From contig RPFO01000165.1 of assembly GCA_009746045.1 (NCBI GenBank), forward strand, positions 3,366,641-3,417,140: DNA of 50,500 bases, written 5' to 3'. Positions 11,101 to 20,263 of this stretch are shown here, one piece after another. Numbering within the stretch: the first letter of the stretch is position 1; every line of letters starts with the position of its first letter. A model generated the notes under the pieces. It was not told the origin of the DNA, did no database searches, and saw nothing but the letters and a program-made list of their open reading frames with translations. The translations under genes and the position numbers were made by a program. The DNA is from Mesostigma viride (Eukaryota > Streptophyta > Mesostigmatophyceae > Mesostigmatales > Mesostigmataceae).

Positions 11101-11641
11101 AGAAGCACAGGACAGCCTGGATAACCTTGTGGCAGGCGGCAATATCGGCCTTGTCACCATTTGGCATGCTCACAGGCAGGGACATCTGGCCCTTCACATC
11201 GTACTTCCAATAAATCGGATGCGTGCCTCCCGGCGGCTCGACGACGATGTTCTGAAGTCCGTGCTTCTGCAGCAGACTGACCACGAATTGGCTGCGCTCC
11301 TCCTGCTTTTGCAAGCCAAGGTACGTTTCTCTGGCTGCACACCAGACTCGGAAATCCCGGACTGAGGTGCCGACTGGTCCCATGCAATCCTTTTGGCAGC
11401 ATGTGCGAATAAGGCTCATGTCAGCGACGATGACGCTGTCCACCAGTTTCTCCGACCGCACCGTGGCGATGCTCTTTCTCCCTGCTTGCCTGTGTTCGCT
11501 ACCAAGGCAGCCAGCTGCCCCCGGCTGGTTAGAATCCGTGCCGAGGGAGCCAACATTGGTGACGCACACGCTACCTTCCCTGTCGACAAAGGCTGCTGTC
11601 CTGCCGCCGGGGGTGGCTGACCTCGAACAAGAAGACGCCAT
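8116..11641 (-). pseudogene. DUF7869-type transposase-like protein, decayed
   Basis: The minus strand carries an ATG at 11641 and an open frame to about 9140. The core resembles DUF7869 proteins, thought to be DDE/RNase H-fold transposase relatives, with DKMDKQKSR near 10474, QVDGGSENRNN near 10200 and GHSHCDPDQMF near 10090. Downstream coding sense moves to another frame near 9210, meets an in-frame TAG at 8871-8873 and continues. It shifts again near 8300 and ends in an acidic tail with a stop at 8116-8118. Near 10625-10690 two compensating shifts appear to scramble a CxxC segment that is readable in the next frame (GICNDCANL). At least four lesions make it a probable pseudogene. No terminal inverted repeats were found. 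The family assignment is from motif pattern only. Confidence 0.6.
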
Positions 11642-12000
11642 TTTCAACGCATGGTGCGCAGCTGTCAACGTGGACCTGTCCACATGACCGACTGATAGAG
11701 AAACTAGTAGTCAATACACAACTCCTACAGAAGACTGAGCTAATTTCCACACATTTACATCAGTTCATCCTCGTAATGCATTACTACCTCGTAACACATT
11801 CACAAGCAGTTAGTCGACAGTGGCAAAATGCAAGTTGCCGCGGAAGTACGCAGAATGGGACAAGCCAACCTGGCAGTGAAGTGTCATGCATAATACGCGG
11901 GAAGCACCTGAGTTAGGCGGGAAGTCGAGTTGGTCGGCGAGCTGACAGGTTGTTCACCGACTTGCAGGCACCAAATTACGAGATGGTCAATTGCCAACCG
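11642..12000. other. Non-coding flank of the transposase-like gene
   Basis: No gene, array or recognisable promoter seen. A GGCGGGAAG-rich stretch near 11890-11930 leads into the 20-bp repeats at 12001. Confidence 0.3.
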
Positions 12001-12060
12001 AGATGTCAAGTTGTCAAACGAGATGTCAAGTTGTCAAACGAGATGTCAAGTTGACAACCG
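12001..12060. repeat. Three tandem 20-bp units
   Basis: AGATGTCAAGTTGTCAAACG occurs twice exactly (12001-12040) and a third time with small changes (12041-12060). The last units form the outer part of the long inverted repeat that follows. Confidence 0.85.
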
Positions 12061-12358
12061 AAGTGCCTCCTGAACTGTCAACTAAAAGTCTAAAGCCGCA
12101 ATCGACAGTACTACAAGTTGACATGTTAGGAGGTAGTCAATTGCGCAAAACCGGCCTACCTCCTAACATGTCAACTTGTAGTACTGTCGTGTGCGGCTTT
12201 AGACTTTTAGTTGACAGTTCAGGAGGTAGTCAATTGCGCAAAACCGGCCTACCTCCTAACATGTCAACTTGTAGTACTGTCGATTGCGGCTTTAGACTTT
12301 TAATTGACAGTTCAGGAGGCACTTCGGTTGTCAACTTGACATCTCTTTTGACAACTTG
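12027..12358. repeat. Long inverted repeat, about 109-bp arms, with a nested extra arm
   Basis: Left arm 12027-12135 is the reverse complement of right arm 12250-12358 with about two mismatches. The 114-bp centre contains a second, shorter copy of the right arm (about 12157-12226) flanked by two copies of GTCAATTGCGCAAAACCGGC. The left arm can therefore pair with either right-arm copy. The arms do not encode anything recognisable. The right arm abuts a LINE-type 3' tail at 12361, so the inverted repeat may be the body of a small non-autonomous retroelement or a foldback element. Confidence 0.85.
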
Positions 12359-12420
12359 GGATATGTGCTACATGATCTCCCCACGGAGGCATGTTATAAT
12401 TTAATTTAATTTAATTTTTA
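12359..12420 (+). repeat. LINE-type 3' tail (copy 1)
   Basis: ATATGTGCTACATGATCTCC, then a CTCC...GGAG hairpin core, then ATGTTATAATTTAATTTAAT. Same layout as tails at 16779-16835, 17341-17401 and 19751-19803. Confidence 0.7.
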
Positions 12421-12707
12421 ATAGATGTCGTAGGTAGCTGATGTAGATAGCTTAGACCGGTAGGACTGTTTGCACCCACCCATCCATCCATCGGGGTTAA
12501 TGCTCCGTGACTCCCCAACGGGAGCACGAGTCTAATTAATTAATCCATTCCATCCCGTGTTCCCCTCCCACTGAGGACTTATCAAAGAGACAACCAGCGC
12601 ACTTATGCTCACGTGACGCAGTCACGTGTCTATTAATTAATTAATTAATTTAATTAATTAATTTTTATAAATTAATTAATAGACTTCTCAATTAATTATT
12701 CTCCGTC
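12421..12707 (+). repeat. Second LINE-type 3' end and (TAAT)n tract
   Basis: Holds TAGATAGCTTAGACCGGTAG, GCACCCACCCATCCATCC and a variant hairpin CTCCCCAACGGGAG, then TAATTAAT runs. A GACGCAGTC-centred hairpin (CACGTGAC/GTCACGTG) sits near 12611-12627. ATTAATTATTCTCCGTC at 12691-12707 recurs exactly at 13491-13507. A related 3' end lies at 38795-38907. Confidence 0.5.
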
Positions 12708-13030
12708 AAGTCCGGTGTTTTTTGCAACGTCACCCACATCTGTTCGGTGCTGCCCCTTGGCACAAGCTCTACAAACAGGTCGTGGACCGGCTGGATCGCG
12801 TAGTATCTCCGCACATCTGAGCCCTGTGATGCCAGATCTCCTTTGCGGCCGTTCCGAGCTTGGCAGTGGATTCATTGTCCACACCGTCGCGTCGTTTGCA
12901 GCAACACGATGTTTTCTGGAATACGCGGGCTTTTGGTTCCTGACGCACATTTGAACGTGCTGTCCTCCGGATTTTTGCCTTTGCACCGTGTGCAGTTCTT
13001 GGAGGTTTGGAAACATGGCATGGCTAACGT
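12696..13030 (-). pseudogene. Cys-containing coding fragment, left half of a sequence split by a LINE
   Basis: On the minus strand a frame running in from 17402-17621 (with the LINE block removed) passes CTRCKGKNPEDSTFKC, a CxxC...C pattern, before a stop. Another frame, starting with an ATG near 13016, stays open for 106 codons to the end of this segment. Which frame was coding is unclear. No family recognised. The link to 17402-17621 rests on the 11-bp duplication flanking the LINE block. Confidence 0.3.
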
Positions 13031-13041
13031 AATGACTGACA

Positions 13042-13219
13042 GCAGTTGATGGCTGACCTAGTGGTCCCAGCTCAGTTTGAACATCGCATTCACTCCCTCT
13101 CTCTTGCTTGGACTGCTATGCAGGACAAGAAGAGGTGGAAGACCATTGTCCAGGCTCATACGCCCGCCCCTGTGGGCAAGCCCCCTCCCCCCAAGCGGAA
13201 GGGGCGCTTTGCTGAGTAG
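13042..13219 (+). pseudogene. LINE ORF2 C-terminal fragment (outer copy)
   Basis: Matches 16513-16691 closely: shared CTAGTGGTCCCAGC, TGGACTGC, CATGCA(A)GGACAAGA and GCCCCTGTGGGCAAGC, ending in a GAGTAG stop. It encodes only the basic, Pro-rich C-terminus (PVGKPPPPKR-like). 5' truncation is typical of LINE copies. Confidence 0.8.
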
Positions 13220-13235
13220 AATAGGTAGGGTTTTC

Positions 13236-13488
13236 TAGATTAGATTAGATTAGATTAGATGAGATTAGATGAGATGAGATTAGATTAGATTAGATTAGAT
13301 TAGATTAGATTAGATTAGATTAGATTAGATTAGATTAGATTAGATTAGATTAGATTAGATTAGATTAGATTAGATTAGATTAGATTAGATTAGATTAGAT
13401 TAGATTAGATTAGATTAGATTAGATTAGATTAGATTAGATTAGATTAGATTAGATTAGATTAGATTAGATTAGATTAGATTAGATTAA
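13236..13488. repeat. (TTAGA)n array, left part
   Basis: About 50 units of the pentamer TTAGA/AGATT, with a few GAGAT variants at the start (13258-13276). It sits in the 3' UTR of the outer LINE, directly after TTTTC. Confidence 0.95.
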
Positions 13489-13518
13489 CTATTAATTATT
13501 CTCCGTCGTCCTCCCCTG

Positions 13519-16500
13519 GTGGGCCAGCAGGCATCCTTGGCCCTTGCCACTTTTAACACCCGCACATTGCTAGATGACGACCATAGCTGCCGGGTAGAGG
13601 AGCTAGTCGCATTTTGCATTGAGCATCGTGTGTCTATATTAGGCGTCCAGGAACACCGCCGCACGGTGCCACTTGGCATGGTGAGCACTGATCGCTTGGC
13701 GGGTGGCTGGCGGTTTTTCTTCGCTGGCAGCGGTACGTCTGGCCAAGGTGGTGTTGGTCTTTTGTGTTCGCCGCTGGCAGTTGCTAGCCTCAACACGCTT
13801 AAGTTTCTAACGCCACGCCTGATGGTAGCACACTTCAGCTCCGTCGAGGGGCGGTCTAAACACCACCTCACGGTGGGGGTGGGCTACGCACCCCATAGTG
13901 GTCTACCTGCGTTGGAACGCCAGAAGTTCTTCGAGGACTTGCATAGCCTTGAGGGGGCCACCCCGGCCCGCCACTTTTTGGTTATGCTGCTAGACGCCAA
14001 TGCCACGCTCCCCGTGGGTACTGCTGGCAGTCGCTTTGCGCCTGCTGACACTGCTGCTAATGACAACACTCCCCTGTTTTCTGCCTTTTTGCGGGATAGC
14101 GGGATGGTTGCTGTCAACTGCCACTTCCAACGTCCCTCCCAGGACTTGGTCACTTTTCGTGGCCCTAACGGCCGTCAGGCCTGTCTGGACTACGTGGTGG
14201 TACGGCAGCCCAGGTGTACCTCGGTTCTGGACACCCGAGTGTTTGACACGCCCACGGTGTGCTCTGACCACCGGTTGGTGCGCGCGACCCTTCGGCTCCG
14301 GTTCCACGTCCCCGCGCGCCGCGCCCCAGTGGTCCGCCCTGACTGGTCTGCTCTACGTCCGGTCAAGGGAGATCCTGAGGACTGGACGGACGCCGAGCAC
14401 GAGCGGAACTGGTGCCGACGGAAGTACCTGTCGGCACTGGACGCCCGGGCGGACGTCGACGAGCTGGACAATGGTGCCCCCAACGCAGCCATTTTTGCGG
14501 GCTTTGCGGCCCGTGCCCCGTTGCTGGCGGCCCGGCACCTGCCGGTCATGCCCCCCCGCCGCCCCGGCCCGCTCTACCGCCAGGACCCCAAGGTCTTGGC
14601 CGCCCGGCACCGCCTCAAGCGTAACCGGGACCCGCTGCAGAAACCATTGCTCAAGGCCGCCCTTGTGGAGGCCTACGAGCACGCTCAGGACGCGGAGGCG
14701 GCCCAGTGCATCGCGGATGCCAAGGCCTGCCAGGCTCGCAACCAGGGCAAGGACATGTGGTACCACCTCGACCGGCTCGGCGGCCGGCGGCAGCGCACCC
14801 CGGTGGAGCACACGGGGGACGGCACGGCGCCGGTAAGCCTTGACCGCTGGTTGGCCCACAATGTTTCCTTGACCGGTGGGGCTCGCGCCCCCCCCCGCCG
14901 CTTCACCCCGAGACGGCCGCCCGCCTCGGGGTCGCCGGACCCCCGCCGCCACCAGCGCCCCCCTCCTCGGCCGCGGACTACCAAGTCCCCGCCTTGAAGG
15001 AGGGCTGCCTTGCCACCAACGACGTCGTCCACCCCTTCACTTTGGAGGAATTGGACGGCGCCCTTGCTCGCCTGCGGTACGATGCGGCGGTCGGTGCCGA
15101 CCACCTTTCTGCTGAGCTGCTGAAGACCCCTGATCTGGCGGTTAGGGATCTTCTGCTGGCGTTCTGCAACCGTGTCCTGCTCTCTGACGAGCCTCCGCCT
15201 GCTGAGTGGCAGACGGCCATCCGCGTCATGCTGTACAAGAAGGGCTCTGCTGCTGACCCCGGTAACTACCGGGGTGTCTGCCTCCAGAGCGCCGCGCTGA
15301 AGGTCTTCATGCGCATGATGCTGCACAGGCTCCGCGCCGCGCTGGACCCACACCTGGGTGAGTCTCAGATGGGTTTCCGTAGTGGTCGTAACACTGTCAT
15401 GGCTGTGTTTGTCGCGCGCCGGTTGATGGAGGAGGTGCGTCGCCTTCCCCCTGACAGTTTGCCGCTGGTCCTCATTTTTGTTGACTATATCAAGGCCTTT
15501 GACACGGTCCTCTGGGAGGCTCTTTGGGCCATCCTAGCTCTGGACCGCGTGCCACCAGCGTTTATTGCTGCCATTCGCCGACTGTATGAGGGCTCACAGG
15601 CAGTAGTGCGGACTGCGGAAGGCACCACCCCACCATTCCCCCTTCACCACGGGGTGTGGCAAGGTTGTGTCCTGTCTCCATACCTGTTCATTATTGTCGT
15701 GGACCACGTCATGCGCCAGGCACGTGCGCGCTTTACTGCTCTTAAGGGGTTCGAGCCAGGCTTGGACATCCTTAACGAGCGTGGGCACGGCGGGGTTAGC
15801 ACGGGTTACCGCCTGGCTGACCTGATTTATGCGGACGACACCACCCTCATCGCGCGCCCCGAGCACATTCAGACCTGGCTGGACTGTCTGGGCCTGGAGG
15901 CGAGGGCGGTGGGGTTGGAGATTAGTGTCAAAACTGAGGCGATGGTGATTGGGGCCTCCAGTCGCCCACCGCTGCCGCGCCTGCTAGACGGGACGGAGGT
16001 CCCACTCCGCGACCGCTTCAAGCTGTTGGGGAGTTGGCTTCCGGACACTGCCGACGATGTGGACACCCGCATCGGCCTTTCCTGGGCCAAGCTCCGTTCG
16101 CTCAACACCTACTGGCGCTCCAAGGGCCTGGACGAGCACCGCAAGCGCATGCTCTTCAAGGTCCTCGTCCTCACGGTGCTCACGTATGGCGCCGAGGCAT
16201 GGACACTCACGGCAACACTGGCAGCCAAGCTAGACGGCACGGTCACCCGGATGCTCCGACAGGTCCTGAATGTCGGGTTTTCTCAGCGTAGGTCCTTAGA
16301 GTCTTTGTATCACGGTATGCCGCGTATTTCGGACGAGATTAGACAGCGTAGGATAGCATTTGTAGGACATCTTGCTCGCACCAGCCAGGTCGACACCGCC
16401 CTTGGTCTGGCCGGTCCCCAGCGGCTCGGCCAACCGGGGCGGCACATTTTGACCTGGCCTGGCCCCAAGAACATTCCTAAAAAGGTAGGAAAACATGCCA

Positions 16501-16691
16501 TGACCTATACCCAGATGTTGCTGGACGACCTAGTGGTCCCAGCCCAGTTTGAGTACCGCATCCACTCTCTCTCCCGTCTTTGGACTGCCATGCAAGACAA
16601 GACGCGGTGGAAGAAGATTGTCAAGGCGCACACGCCAGCCCCTGTGGGCAAGCCGCCTCCCCCCAAACGGAGGAGCCGTTTTGATGAGTAG
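13519..16691 (+). pseudogene. LINE ORF2: APE endonuclease plus reverse transcriptase, one frameshift
   Basis: The first frame (to 14997) has APE-type endonuclease motifs in order: ATFNTRT, GVQEHRR, LLDANA, LDYVVV and SDHRLV. The second (to the TAG at 16689-16691) has reverse transcriptase motifs VDYIKAFDTV, a GVWQGCVLSP box and LIYADDTTLIA with the YADD catalytic pair. A YGAEAWTL-type C-terminal segment follows, as in RTE-clade and related LINEs. Coding sense passes from the first frame to the second at a run of nine C (14888-14896), after which the second frame reads through PPPPP into QVPALKEG. The track can be joined by a one-base change there. No ATG precedes the endonuclease; the frame is open into the array. 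It would nick target DNA and copy the LINE RNA in place. The single lesion makes it either recently dead or mis-sequenced at the homopolymer. Confidence 0.85.
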
Positions 16692-16778
16692 CGTAGATAG
16701 GCTTTTCTAGACTAGATATAGCTTAGAGTTAGGTTAGTTCGATTACGCGGCTTCCTCCACACCACCCATCCAACCCGG

Positions 16779-16835
16779 AATATGTGCTACATGATCTCCC
16801 AACGGAGACATGTTATAATTTAATTTAATTTTTTT
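16779..16835 (+). repeat. LINE 3' tail (copy 2, inner LINE)
   Basis: AATATGTGCTACATGATCTC, hairpin core CTCCCAACGGAG, then ATGTTATAATTTAATTT and a T run. Ends where the TTAGA array resumes. Confidence 0.8.
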
Positions 16836-17300
16836 TAGATTAGATTAGATTAGATTAGATTAGATTAGATTAGATTAGATTAGATTAGATTAGATTAGAT
16901 TAGATTAGATTAGATTAGATTAGATTAGATTAGATTAGATTAGATTAGATTAGATTAGATTAGATTAGATTAGATTAGATTAGATTAGATTAGATTAGAT
17001 TAGATTAGATTAGATTAGATTAGATTAGATTAGATTAGATTAGATTAGATTAGATTAGATTAGATTAGATTAGATTAGATTAGATTAGATTAGATTAGAT
17101 TAGATTAGATTAGATTAGATTAGATTAGATTAGATTAGATTAGATTAGATTAGATTAGATTAGATTAGATTAGATTAGATTAGATTAGATTAGATTAGAT
17201 TAGATTAGATTAGATTAGATTAGATTAGATTAGATTAGATTAGATTAGATTAGATTAGATTAGATTAGATTAGATTAGATTAGATTAGAGTTAGATTAGT
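16836..17300. repeat. (TTAGA)n array, right part
   Basis: About 90 nearly perfect units, ending in GAGTTAGATTAG. It leads into the outer LINE's 3' UTR (TTCGGTTTCGCGGC, compare TTCGATTACGCGGC at 16738-16751). Confidence 0.95.
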
Positions 17301-17340
17301 TCGGTTTCGCGGCTTTGTCCCCCCTCGATCCATCCACGGG

Positions 17341-17401
17341 AATATGTGCTACATGATCTCCCAACGGAGTCATGTTATAATTTATTTTTTTTTTTAATTT
17401 T
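17341..17401 (+). repeat. LINE 3' tail (copy 3, outer LINE)
   Basis: Same tail as 16779-16835 (CTCCCAACGGAGTCATG core), ending in a T/A-rich run directly before the right AATGACTGACA duplicate. Confidence 0.8.
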
Positions 17402-17621
17402 AATGACTGACAAGCTAGACCTTTTCAGTGGTTTTCCATTTGCGGGCATTTCCTCGTAAATGGTGGGAGAGCGATCGCAGCAATTGATGGTGCTCACCAC
17501 TAGACACTCCCAGCCAGTTAGGCTCGAAACACACGACCTGATCAAGCAAGCTGTTTCCGGCCCCACCGTCTCGGGCATCTTGTCGCTCTACACGTGAGCC
17601 AGCCATAATTTCAATGCACAA
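17402..17621 (-). pseudogene. Unrecognised coding fragment, right half of a sequence split by a LINE
   Basis: Two minus-strand frames are open here. One has a CFEPNWLGVSSGEHHQLLRS segment and stops near 17415. The other runs through the duplicated AATGACTGACA and, with the LINE block removed, continues into the Cys-rich left half. No family recognised; coding status is tentative. Confidence 0.25.
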
Positions 17622-17974
17622 GGCTACACATTTCCATCTCCATTGATATACATCATCCTGAACGACTCGAAAACTCGGACAAGATAACGGCAGGCTCGAG
17701 CTACCATGGTCCGGATTCTCCTGATTTCTGGCCTGCGCTGGTTGTCTCCTTGATATCTATTGATGGGTATGGAAGTTTTGGCAGTTTGATATTAGCCATG
17801 TCATAATTAAACGAGCCACGCGCAACTAAACGAGCCACGAGGTAGCCATGGCTGACGGCGGAGCTCATAACTTTCACGTTTGAGCACCGAATTTAGCCGT
17901 GAATATCACAATCGACGCGTCTTTCTACGACGCACATGCTGATATAATTTTCCGACGCTATTACGCAATATACG
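17622..17974. other. No recognisable gene; probable 5' region of the ORF1 element
   Basis: Contains CTGGCCTGCGCTGGTTGT (17730-17747), which recurs near 38560, and a paired AAACGAGCCACG motif near 17810-17840. The start of the ORF1-only element probably lies here but its edge was not found. Confidence 0.3.
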
Positions 17975-19359
17975 ATGAGCAAACGCCCATCGACGCAACG
18001 CAGCCTGACGGCTGCGCTCGGCAATGAAAATACGTCTGCAGCTCCGGCTGCAGCTTCGCCATCAGGGCCGGAAGGCGGTGGTGACCCTAGTCGCGCACTG
18101 GTTGTCGCCCAGCACCCTCCCGGGCTTCCTGCCTCGCCCTCAGCCTCGCCCGAGCCAAAACGCAGCCGCCCAACCGAACCAAGCTGGTCTGAGCGCGACT
18201 TTGACGTTGACGGGTTATTTTCCACCTTCGACGGTGCCAGACCCGGCTTTTTCGACATGCCACCCATCAAGATACTGGAGCTCGTGTTTTATGGGTCATA
18301 CGCCTCCATTTTCGACCTGTGCCAGCGCCTTCACAGCCATTACCGCCTCCGCCCTGGACCTGACGGCCGGTTTACTCACCGACCTGAGAACCTGGCCCGC
18401 TGGTCTCGCCCCCGTCTTCAGCTCGCCGCCCTCTTTTCCATCCTTGACCGCTCTGTCACGGACCTCTGGACCCCCTCCCCCTTGACCGAATCCACCTTCC
18501 TCCTCCACCTCCAAGAAACCATCTCACAGCACGTGACGCCCCTAGCTGCAGATGTGGCAGCTGTGGGTCGCACGCTGGCTGCTGAGCTCCCCACCATCCC
18601 CACCGCCACCGCCACCCTCCTCGCCTCCACCCCCCCCCCTCCGCCTCCACCGACTCCATCACCGCCCAGCTCCGCGACATTGACCAACGTCTTAAGGATA
18701 ATGCCATCGCTATCGAGGTCCTGCAGAACACCGCGGGCCTCACCGCCCAGGCGGTGAAGGACATTGCCGCCAAGCCAGCCTCTGCTGGCCTGGCCGGCGA
18801 TGCTCCTCCCATCACGACCTGGGCGGACATGCTTAAGCAGCACACCACCTCCACCACCTCCGCCGTCGCAGCCCAGCTCCAGCGGCAGACGCTTGACCTC
18901 CGCGAGGAGGCCGAGCTTGCCAAGCGCAGCCTTAACGTCATTGTCAAGAACCTCGACATGGAGGAAGGTGAGAATTCCGAGAAGCTTGCACGTGCGTTTG
19001 AGAGAGAAATTCTTAGTCGCATGGGCCTTACTGGTGAGATCGACCTGGTCGCCCACCGCCTTCCCCGCGCGCGGGGTAAGGCAGGGCCGCCCCCGCTCCT
19101 TCTCACCTTTAAGACCCCGGCGGACAAGATTTCTTTTCTCCGACGCCGCAAGCGGCTCGAGAAGACTCTCTTCACCCTTGACGACGACTTGACCCTGGCG
19201 CAGCAACAACGGCGACGGGAGCTATGGCCCATCTACCTCCAGCTCCGGCAGACCAAGGCGGGGCAGCCGGTGTACTGGAAGGGGGCGGCCATCTACGTCG
19301 GCCACAAGCCCTGGCAGGCGACCCCCGCGGCCCCAACGACTCCAGACGCCCCAGCTTAG
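17975..19359 (+). pseudogene. LINE ORF1-like RNA-binding protein, one frameshift
   Basis: Starts with a real ATG (MSKRPSTQ) and has a Pro/Ser-rich N-terminus. A coiled-coil-like middle contains RDIDQRLKDNA and LDLREEAELAKRS. An RRM-like strand pattern (SLNVIVKNLDMEEGE ... LVAHRLPRARG ... PLLLTF) is followed by a basic RRRKRLEKT segment and a FTLDDDLTLAQQQRR(R) C-terminal-domain motif. This is the layout of L1-type ORF1 proteins (coiled coil, RRM, CTD). The first frame is lost at a run of ten C (18630-18639), after which coding sense continues in another frame to the stop at 19359. The second frame has an internal methionine near 18826 but probably belongs to the same protein. It likely binds its own RNA as a multimer. 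Confidence 0.7.
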
Positions 19360-19750
19360 GGGAATACAGCAGTAGTAGTGTAGAATAGATAGACCGTGGC
19401 CATGTACATGTACGCCTCCTAGAGGCACTACCCTAGCTAAGCCACACGCTTTATTTAATCATGTACATGTGTGCCTATGATGTGCCACACTCCAGATGAT
19501 GCCTAGCTTTATTTAGCTATGTTGTGCCCATGCAGGGAGTAACTCTCTGCTGAGACGCCATGCCCTAGCCTTTTTGTATAGCTATGCTGATCTTCCCCCC
19601 CATGACAGGCTCCCCCTTCGCTGGGCATAGCTTGAAGATCATGGGGATGCAAGTGCCCTGGTGCACCTAGAGCAAGGGTCCTTTACATCCCCACCCTTGC
19701 AGGAAGTAGCTTAGGATGTATGATAGGCCATATGCCCCCTCTCAAGGGCT

Positions 19751-19803
19751 ATGTGCTACATATACTCCCAACGGAGTTATGTTACAATTCAATTCAATTC
19801 AAT
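19751..19803 (+). repeat. LINE-type 3' tail (copy 4)
   Basis: ATGTGCTACATATACTCCCA, then ACGGAGTTATGTTACAATTC and three further AATTC repeats. The hairpin core CTCCCAACGGAG is identical to the other tails. Confidence 0.75.
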
Positions 19804-20263
19804 GTCATAATTATGTGAGTTGTTACACATTTAGAACCACCATACATGGTAAAAAAATTGGCAGACCGTTTGCTTGCACCCATTACTTTGATGCAGCAGC
19901 ACGGCCTAGCCATTTCCAGACAATATCTTTGTCTGCTATCCTACACGAAGCACTTGCTGCGCGTTGTCTCACATAATTATCGTTATTGTTACCCCACGGT
20001 GGAGGCCGCCACCGGGCGCTGCCCTGCATGCCCCGCACGTTTCTAATTCTACACGGGCTGCCAAGGTCGCATGCCCAGCAATGGTCACACATGAGAACAT
20101 CAAGGAGACACACATGAGAACATGGTCACCCTGGTCTGTCAGACCAGAAAATTTTGCACCACGACCCGCCCCTTGGCACGACATCCAAAAAGAAAAGTAG
20201 ACCCCGTCCCCCGCTCAGAAAAACAATGTCATCAAACGCTAACGCGCCACCGCCCTTCCCCCT
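19804..20263. other. Downstream flank of the PP2C-kinase gene
   Basis: No gene seen. It should contain the 3' UTR and polyadenylation site of the minus-strand gene, but no clear AATAAA was picked out on that strand. Confidence 0.4.

Larger units (their letters stand above)
13489..16835 (+). mobile_element. Inner RTE-like LINE, near full-length ORF2
   Basis: Sits in the middle of a TTAGA array, so its target duplication is hidden by the repeat itself. It contains an endonuclease-reverse transcriptase ORF, a 3' UTR with a short TTAGA-like segment (16705-16740), a CACCCATCC segment, the CTCCCAACGGAG hairpin and a TTTAATTTAATTT tail. There is no ORF1 in this copy. The ORF begins right at the endonuclease domain without an ATG, so the 5' end may be truncated. 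Confidence 0.75.
13042..17401 (+). mobile_element. Outer, 5'-truncated RTE-like LINE, split by a second copy
   Basis: The block is flanked by AATGACTGACA at 13031-13041 and 17402-17412. It begins with the last part of a LINE ORF2 (13042-13219) and enters a (TTAGA)n array at 13236. At 13489 it is interrupted by a longer LINE of the same family. It resumes the same array at 16836 and ends with that family's 3' UTR and tail at 17401. The simplest reading is that a truncated LINE inserted first, and its long TTAGA array then received a second insertion. Confidence 0.65.
17975..19803 (+). mobile_element. ORF1-only LINE derivative (HAL1-like)
   Basis: An ORF1-type protein is followed directly by about 390 bp of 3' UTR and a CTCCCAACGGAG-type LINE tail, with no endonuclease or reverse transcriptase between. 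The tail matches the family at 13-17 kb except for a CAATT repeat instead of TTTAA. It may be a non-autonomous element that uses the tail to recruit another LINE's machinery, or a copy that lost ORF2 by deletion. The left boundary is unresolved. Confidence 0.55.

Noticed and set aside
14000-14952. Alternative frames of 199-278 residues over the LINE endonuclease
   Set aside because: Arg/Pro/Ser-rich shadows of the high-GC endonuclease frame.
13236-17300. TTAGA arrays considered as interstitial telomere repeats
   Set aside because: Unit is TTAGA, not TTTAGGG or TTAGGG, and the arrays sit inside LINE 3' UTRs.
18418-19232. Two minus-strand frames of about 260 residues
   Set aside because: Antisense of the ORF1 protein, which has the RRM-type pattern and an ATG.
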